A stretch of DNA of 64,000 nt from Periplaneta americana (taxonomy: Eukaryota; Arthropoda; Insecta; Blattodea; Blattidae): contig NC_091125.1 of assembly GCF_040183065.1 (NCBI RefSeq), forward strand, positions 128,529,621 to 128,593,620, read 5' to 3'. A program made the translations under genes and the position numbers. Positions 57,080 to 64,000 of this stretch are shown in pieces. The stretch's first letter is position 1, and every line of letters begins with the position of its first letter. Below the pieces are notes generated by a model, which made no database searches, was not told where the DNA came from, and worked only from the letters and a program-made list of their open reading frames with translations.

Positions 57080-59340
57080 TTCAGGTATGAATGTATGCCT
57101 ATTTCATAGTGATTTTTTAGGTAATCAGAAAATTACTGATGTACAGTGATTCTGCAATATTAAATGACCTCTTTAAGAAAATAAAAAATATGACACTTTT
57201 TTTCACAAAACTGGTAAAATATATAGTAAGGGAAGAGGTTAAACAGATTAATTTTGGCAAGCAAATATTTTCTGCATTCAGAAACAAAATTACTGATTGC
57301 ACTACAGAATTAGCGAGATTATCAATCGAAATGGTTATCTAAATAATATCGTCTAACACATTCAGAAGCTCAGAACTGACTGGTAGTGTAGACAAACTAT
57401 CGATCTTGTGACAGCTCGGGATGGTGATATGCTCAGGCAAGATGCACAAATGATTCTTACTTCAAAATGGCTTTCATTTTTAAGAAGGCGTCTTTCATAG
57501 AAGCAAAGGTTATGATATAAAAGTGTTGATTTTTGGTAGCAATACAGCTCTCAAAATGTACATTATAGAAATTACCAATAAAGAATACATATAGAAAAGA
57601 AAATAATTTTAATTGGATGCTCAACAAGAAGGCATTGATAAATTTAATTGGAGAGAATAGACATAATTTAAAATAAAAGAAAGATGGAAAAGTATAGTAT
57701 ATAAAGATCTTACTTAACCTATCACTAGATTTAATTGGGCATAATAGTCACGCAGTTGAAAATAAAATGACGATTGGAAAGCGAAGAACTTGCATGGCAA
57801 GAATAATTTAATGTGTTTAAAAAAGTGAAATGAATCTGTTGGTTAAAATCTTGAAAGTCAATAGCAGTTGCTGTGAATTAATATGTGACTGATTTCTGTA
57901 GTAAGAATATTCCCACTTATCAATACTACAGTATGTTCAATGTTCTTTATGTTTCTAAATTCGAAGTAAATGTTATGTTAATAAGACGTTTTTCGTTTTA
58001 TTTTGTAAATCATATCCCCTCAGCTCTTTGCACGACTTTCCAGGAGGTTGTGACCAATACTTTGGGAACCACTCCCTCAAGTTTGTCCAGCAATTGACAG
58101 TATATGAAACTGGAATTGTTATTGAGCAAAATACCTGCAAAATTACGCAGTGCTCTTTCCTTTTGAAGATCTTTAATGAATCTATCATTCTTAGTTTGTT
58201 TACCTGGAAAATATAAATACATGTGTGATACAGTTTAAGCTAAAACATTGAATTTTTGTAATATGAGATGTACGAGAATGTAAAAGGTTTTTTTTTGTAT
58301 TATCCTCTACTTTGTTTCTAACACTTTGTGTTTGTGTGCGTGCGTGATTTTTCTTGTCATATCTTTTTCTCTGTTTATCTCTGCACGTTTTCAGTTATTT
58401 TGGCTCAAACTACGTTACTTTAGTTACAGGATTTTATTTCACCTCTTAAGACGATAAGTATTTCAGGCATTAAATAAGTTAACTTACTATGTAAAAACAA
58501 TATTGCGTAGACTGTAAATTAATTCATTCTGTTAACCATTCAGGAAACCAAAACAGAAAGTTGGCAAGCATATGTAACCAAAGCATATTAAGTCAGCTGG
58601 AAACAAAATTTGTTGCTGCAGATGTATGGTTTGTTACATTAAACTTCGGACTTAAATGCACTTGTGACTGTAGTCTGAAATATATCGTTGAACAGGAAAT
58701 GTTATGAATTATGATTTTGCTTATTCATTCTTGTAGTTCTCTTAATTTTCAGAATTCAATATGTGTATTGGGAGTTGTTCCTATAACATAATATATTGTA
58801 TGTTCTTCTGTTGGCAGTTGTACATACCTTAAATTACTGTGTTATACGAGTATACTGGTACTTCCTACATTTATTCATAAAAGAATTTCATGTCTTGTTT
58901 ACATCTGAAGGAAAGAATATTTACAATAATCTTTTTAATGCATGTTGTTATTTTTGTGTTGTTTTTTCTTAGTCATAAGATTTTTACATATTTTTTTCTC
59001 TACTCTTTATATTTCAGGTAAATAGGTTATGTAATCTGTACCAAAATTGAGTTTATTGAAAGATTTATAGTAATGATTGTCATTGCTTTGCTTTGTGGAA
59101 ACTTTCATGCAGAGGTATGTTTCATTAATGCATACAGGCAGATGGATAGACACATTTATGTTTACAGTAAAAACTAAAATTATGTAACTAACACTAATAC
59201 TTTTACCACAATAATAATAATTGTTGTTTTTAATCATTGTTTCTTCTGTGTGTGCCACTGCAGTAGTGTTTTCTGTTTCTCTGTTCTTGTTAATATTTAT
59301 ATGTGTTGATATGTTTAACTTCATTCAGATTATATTTTTC
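57080..59340. other. Unassigned AT-rich sequence
   Basis: An open frame at 57139-57342 (FTKLVKYIVREEVKQINFGK) looks non-random but is not recognised. Nothing else is supported. Confidence 0.4.
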
Positions 59341-59347
59341 AATTTAG

Positions 59348-59561
59348 GGGAGAGTCGGGTAGTATTGGACATAGGGTAGTATCGGACAGTGTGTTTCTTT
59401 CATCTACCACCATATGGTAGTACCTAAATGACAAGGTTACGTTTCTCTATGCGACATTACAGAAACGTAACCATGTCAATCAGGCACTGTCATTGTGTGG
59501 TAGATGAAAGAAACTCACTGTCCGATATTACCCGATGTCCGATACTACCCGACTCTCCCCT
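59348..59561. mobile_element. Foldback MITE
   Basis: GGGGAGAGTCGGGTAGTATT and its inverse ACTACCCGACTCTCCCC bracket about 214 bases, and the arms match for roughly 75 bases, including TTTCTTTCATCTACCA. TA flanks both sides (TTA on the left, TAA on the right). Confidence 0.85.
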
Positions 59562-59564
59562 AAT

Positions 59565-60660
59565 GTTCACAGCAAATCTAATTTTATTATTATTCAGGTC
59601 TTCTGAGATTTTTTACCGTGTTTTTTGAAGTAATTATTTCTCGACTTCATTTCTCCTTCTTTTTTGAGGACATATTAGAAGTCTGTTTGTAATCCAGATA
59701 CAGAAATTCATTCTCCCATTCGCCATGTGAGAGTTACTGGAGACACAAATTAGTGAAGTTTTTTTCCTAGTAGCATTGACAGTGTATTATATTTAATTGA
59801 ATATAAAATGTTTTATCTGTTTTTGTTGCTTTAAAAAGGAAGAATGCAGTTTACATTAAAACCGTAAAACAGTTCAGCGATTATTATTTATTTTATAATC
59901 TGATACATATTAGAATTTTTAAATTTTACACAGAATAGAAAAAATATACAGAAATGAAACAGTGTATTATATAATAGGAATAGATGGATTCAGAAGAAAT
60001 GTTCTGTAATAACATAAATTTCCTACACTACGTAAAATAAATTATAAAATTATGCCGTGCCTTTTAATTTGATTATTTACAAACAAAATTATAAAAAAGA
60101 TCAACAAAGAACAGTATAGCTCGTGCAAGGAACGATTACCGAAAACCAGTGGTGGCGTTGCTCTCTGTTTTGACGTGTGTATGTAGGTACGCCGAGGGGG
60201 GAGAGATGCGGGCCGATGGAAGTACTGTCATCTTTCAAGAAGATGAACAAATGAGGACATTGCTGTGGAAATAAAGAACGTAGCAAGAGAAAAATTCGAA
60301 GCTAATTAAACGCGCAACATATGTTTATGAATGAAATAATAATACCGTGCGATACAAGACATGTATTCACATGCAATGGAACAAACTGAAGTCGTAATGT
60401 AACTATCACAACGCAAGACTGATTCTATCGATGTCGTTTCTCTTCCAATTGTACTCTTGAATATCATTCAAGTTATCTCGTGACCTTTCCTATCGCCCGC
60501 TCTTCCTTATCGCAGTGTTTGATTCGCATTCCTTCTGTCGGTAATCCATACTTGCGAGACCTATAATACTATATATTGATATACAATTCATTATTGTTTT
60601 TGTATGGAAGTAATTCCATACAAATGATTTATGAAAATTTAATAATTATGACAATTATTT
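59565..60660. other. Unassigned sequence with a GC-richer patch
   Basis: 60120-60240 and 60415-60545 are richer in GC and CpG than their surroundings (for example GTACGCCGAGGGGGGAG). No exon, tRNA or repeat was recognised. Confidence 0.35.
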
Positions 60661-60669
60661 GATCCTGCA

Positions 60670-61010
60670 GTTCTTTTCATATTTTTATTTATTTCTCCAC
60701 TTAACAAAAATTTTTGGAATTGTTCCTCTAGAACCGAATAGGAGACCTATAACAGAAATCTTTTGGATGTTGTAATGCTCTAAAAAATAGGGTATGGTGG
60801 GCTCATATATGAACTTCTTTTCTTTGTCAACGTCTTGAGGTTGCCTAATGCTAGTTTCAAAGCAGACGGTTTGATCGATGATCTCGGCTTCACATTTAGA
60901 TCTATTGATGACGATAATGTCGATGCATCTTGTATTTTTGCCATTAACCATGCATTTCTTTTGTGATATTTACCAATGACTCTCTCAGAAGTAATTAGTT
61001 TGTACAGAAT
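60670..61010 (-). mobile_element. LINE C-terminal fragment, minus strand
   Basis: The minus-strand frame contains TRCIDIIVINRSKCEAEIID, TVCFETSIRQPQDVDKEKKF and IGLLFGSRGTIPKIFVKWRN, a block found at the C-terminus of some arthropod LINE polyproteins (R2-like, from memory). Only the final portion is present. Confidence 0.7.
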
Positions 61011-61479
61011 AGGAGGTTTCAGTATGACGTGAAGTAAACAAATTTTAAAGTTTGGCTTCTGAAGGAATCTTTGCAGTATCTTGAATTAAATACGTTCTTC
61101 AATATAAGTGAGGCTTTTTTAATTGCTATTAGATTTTATGTGTATTTCTGGAGCTGGACTTAATGTGAGGGAGTATTCTAAACCATGTTTGGTTCAGAGT
61201 CCTTAAACAGGTAGAAGATACAGTTGAACGTGGTTGTAGCGTTATAGAAGGGACTAAAGAAATGATGTTGCATGAGTAATGCTGTAAGAAGAAATAAATG
61301 CATTACATAAAATTTAGAGAAGGAATACAATCACTTTATTTCACTTACTTTGTACACTACTGTAATTTAATTTGTAATTTTAAGTAGACCTACAGTACTG
61401 AAACTTTTTAAAATACTTTAATGTAACATTTTTAAATGAAATACTGTACTGACTTTAGAAAATAGTGACAGTGGACCCA

Positions 61480-61622
61480 ATTTATAGGAAGCTGAGTGGA
61501 CCCTTGAGCCATTCATTATGGAAGTTATACCAATAATGAAAAATTCTTCCTTTGTCTGGGCTTGAACCTGGCATCTTCCAGTCTGTAGTCTATCTTTTTC
61601 TACCAACAGAGATAGCTTGACT
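61480..61622 (-). repeat. SINE family F, truncated, minus strand
   Basis: On the minus strand: GCTATCTCTGTTGGTAGAAA, GACTACAGACTGGAAGATGC and CAGGTTCAAGCCCAGAC, matching the tRNA-like head at 52034-52105. Confidence 0.75.
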
Positions 61623-61629
61623 CTTTACT

Positions 61630-62515
61630 ATATGATGTTGTACCAGAATAGTCAGAAGCCATTTTCATTCATCACAAATTATACTTTCGTTTATCGAATT
61701 TTGGACTTGGGCGTCCAGTGTGGAAAGTTGATGCCATGTTCATTCAGTGTAACAGTGCTCCATATTGATTTTACTTACAAAGAAACTTGTAATAGAGTCC
61801 ATAACTGTGAACTGACTTCGTAAATGTGTCATTAACCCATTATTTTAATCTGATGTTCTTCTACCTTTTTAAATTCATGTTAACATGGAATAAAATCTCA
61901 GAAGACTCGAGGTATTTTCTCAATAGATTCACTTATTACTGCCTGATATTCTTGACTGTTTTACAGTGTATTATCTCGTCCATGGAATGCATCAAATTTC
62001 ATTCTAGCATGGTGTAATTATCATATTTATATTCCCATCATCTTTTTGTGTCATGGATGGGCAGTTGTTTAAGAACTCAGGAATACTTCTTATATTTTTA
62101 ATGACTATATAAATTGAAATCCATTTTCGCAATAAATGTTATGTTTTAATGCACTACTTCTGTCTCTATAGCAATCTAAACACGAAGTCCAGTTTTTCTC
62201 TCTCTCAGGGAGGGACAGAAAATAAATACAGGAAAAACACACACTTCTTCTGCCATTGGAAGAGTCTTGCCGACATCCACAGTAACTGAATTTTCTTGCA
62301 GATATTGATTATTTTTGTATTTTGTAAACTCTTAAATAATAGTTAGAGTGAATTACAATACTTCATAACACTTTTGTATGTAAATAATTTGTTAAAAGAT
62401 AAAGTAATCATGAAATCAATGACGTACACCTCAGTCACGGAAATAATTGACCTAAAATAATTATGGAACGCGTAGTAACAACAGAGTGTAATCCTTAGGA
62501 GATGATGCCTTTCTT
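61630..62515. other. Unassigned AT-rich sequence
   Basis: Nothing recognised. Confidence 0.4.
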
Positions 62516-62522
62516 TGAACTA

Positions 62523-63952
62523 GAATGGTTGCTCAGACAGTAATACTTCACATTTTTTCCTCCGAAAATATTTATTAAAAATCTGAAATTTACATGTAAT
62601 ATAAATGGATGTTTTCTTTACACTTACTATTTTTCTACACAATCTTCAGCAACTTGTATGGTCTTATGCCAGCATGAAACAAATGCATGCTTGCCTTGCC
62701 TGCGCCAGCTATTGTCCTGTTCACGTAGCCATGACTCTACTGCATGCATCACTCCATACAATCCCTTAAGCTTGTCCTGCAGATAGCATCTTTAAGTGCA
62801 CCAAAAGATTAAAATTGGAGGAGCCACGTCTGGACTGTAGGGAGATTGGGGCAGCACCTGCCAATCCAATTTGTTGATGGCTTAATTGATATCATCATCC
62901 AATTCAAGCACTAGACCTAGTGGTCTGTTGCGATCTCAATGGTCTCATGCCATCTTTTTAATGGTCTTCCAACAGATCGTTGTTCAGAAGGGCAGTAATG
63001 TAGCACTGCCTTTGGCCATCTTTCTGTTGGCATATTAATTGATGTGTTGGAGCAAAATTTCTGTCTGATTTTTATAAGGGCAAACTCAGTGAAAGCTCTT
63101 CTTAAGGGTTTTCAACCTCTTGATGTACTGGTATATGTCTAATCGAAGGTCTCATCTCTTGCTATCACTGTCTCAAAACAAAGTGAGCATGACTTTTCTG
63201 ACAGAGGCAGTTATCTCGAATTTCTTTTGTCGTAATTGGGGATGATGCTACTCACTTGACTGCATTTTTGTGTCTGATTCAAAATGGTGCATCTGGGTTT
63301 CGTCACCTGCAGTGTTCTGAGACAAAAAAGCTTGATTGTGAACACCAAAATGTTTCAACAATTCAGAAAAAAATTGTTTTTCTTTGAATTCTGTGTTCGA
63401 CTGTGAGACTTCATGGAAACTGTCTTGCACAAACTTTCGAAAATCTCAGAGCCTGGATAATTAAAATATTTCGATTGTTGGATAAAAGCTCTAGTGCCAA
63501 TTAGTGGCTTGTGATGCGCCGATCCTGGCAAATAATGGCATCATTGTGCTTCAGCATATCTGGGCTGTTTGCTGTGGTAGAATGTCCAGAATACAGTATA
63601 TCCTGGAGCTCAGTTCGTCCTGTTTCTGAAGCTTTAATTGTCTTAGCCCAGCGGCCAACAGTGTTCTGATTGGGCAGCTTCCATATACTCAACACACAAA
63701 TGCTTGTAAATATTCACCACAGTTTCTTCTCTGCAATTAAGAAATCAGTTATGTATAGCTTGTTGTTTGTAATGAGAGTCAATTCAAAGACTTCCTAATA
63801 ACAGTTGACTATAGATCTACTGTCTGTTGGAATGATTTGCAGTTCCGTACACAAAAACTACAAACTTCAAATCTGAAGCATCTAGAATTGCACTTTCCTG
63901 TCTTTATTTTTACCTGAAAAAATATGAGGCATTACTTCCTGAGCAACCCTCG
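62523..63952 (-). mobile_element. Mariner element, full span, decayed transposase
   Basis: TA lies on both sides. The ends match as inverted repeats (GGTTGCTCAGACAGTAATAC against GGTTGCTCAGGAAGTAATGC). Minus-strand frames show the N-terminal helix-turn-helix (PNQNTVGRWAKTIKASETGR, TELQDILYSGHSTTANSPD) at 63501-63695, a middle part at 63248-63430 with AGDETQMHHFESDTKMQSSE, and near the 3' end PQSPYSPDVAPP and AVESWLREQDNSWRRQGKHA. The length (1430) is close to normal for mariner, but many stops and shifts are present. Confidence 0.87.
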
Positions 63953-64000
63953 TAAATTCTTCGATCTACAAATTTCTATTGAGAAAGTATAGCTATGTCA

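Noticed and set aside
58028-58216. Open frames on both strands around 58000-58220
   Set aside because: Checked as a possible SLC66A2 exon; no PQ motif, no membrane-segment pattern and no phase-matching acceptor.

Overview
This is a repeat-rich, AT-rich animal nuclear window, almost certainly from an insect. Protein-coding sequence is sparse and split into exons with GT/AG borders, and most of the recognisable sequence is transposon-derived: tRNA-derived SINEs, truncated LINEs, mariner, Tigger/pogo, hAT, piggyBac and PIF/Harbinger-like elements, plus many (ATT)n tracts. The repeat style (LINE tails with an AAGGCC hairpin and (TAA)n, and several tRNA-SINE families) reminds me of cockroach or termite genomes. 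That placement is inference from memory, not a search.

Two host genes are visible, both on the + strand. The first is a C2H2 zinc-finger gene with exons at 2236-2376, 5184-5477, about 9352-9627, 12276-12519 and 18362-18589. It has an acidic N-terminal half and six fingers, two of which are only joined or completed across introns. The reading phase between exons 2 and 3 does not match, so one small exon is probably missing. The second is the 5' half of SLC66A2 (PQLC1), a PQ-loop membrane protein, at 45296-45498 and 47352-47488. Its last exons lie outside the window or were not found.

Layout: 1-500 duplicated SINE; 506-2140 a long pyrimidine-rich tract with a mariner relic inside it; 2.2-18.6 kb the zinc-finger gene, with introns full of SINEs, a Tigger-like transposon carrying a PHD-type finger, a TFIIE-beta pseudogene on the opposite strand and a Harbinger-like MITE; 18.77-20.23 kb an hAT element directly downstream of the stop codon; 20.9-30.6 kb SINEs, LINE ends and inverted-repeat elements; 32-44 kb DNA-transposon relics, including an hAT element that has been tandemly duplicated inside and then received a 593-bp MITE and a LINE; 45-47.5 kb SLC66A2 with a LINE in its intron; 48-52.4 kb LINE and SINEs; 53.17-54.66 kb an intact Tc1/mariner-superfamily transposon with 164-bp terminal repeats; 55-64 kb mariner and piggyBac relics, a LINE end and a foldback MITE.

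The most interesting signals are hammerhead-ribozyme-like cores in two inverted-repeat elements (11.8 and 26.3 kb), which resemble terminal repeats of Penelope-like retroelements; the nested hAT composite; the PHD-bearing Tigger element with arrayed subterminal motifs; and the apparently intact 355-residue transposase. I see no evidence of a novel multigene system. The two host genes have no visible functional link.
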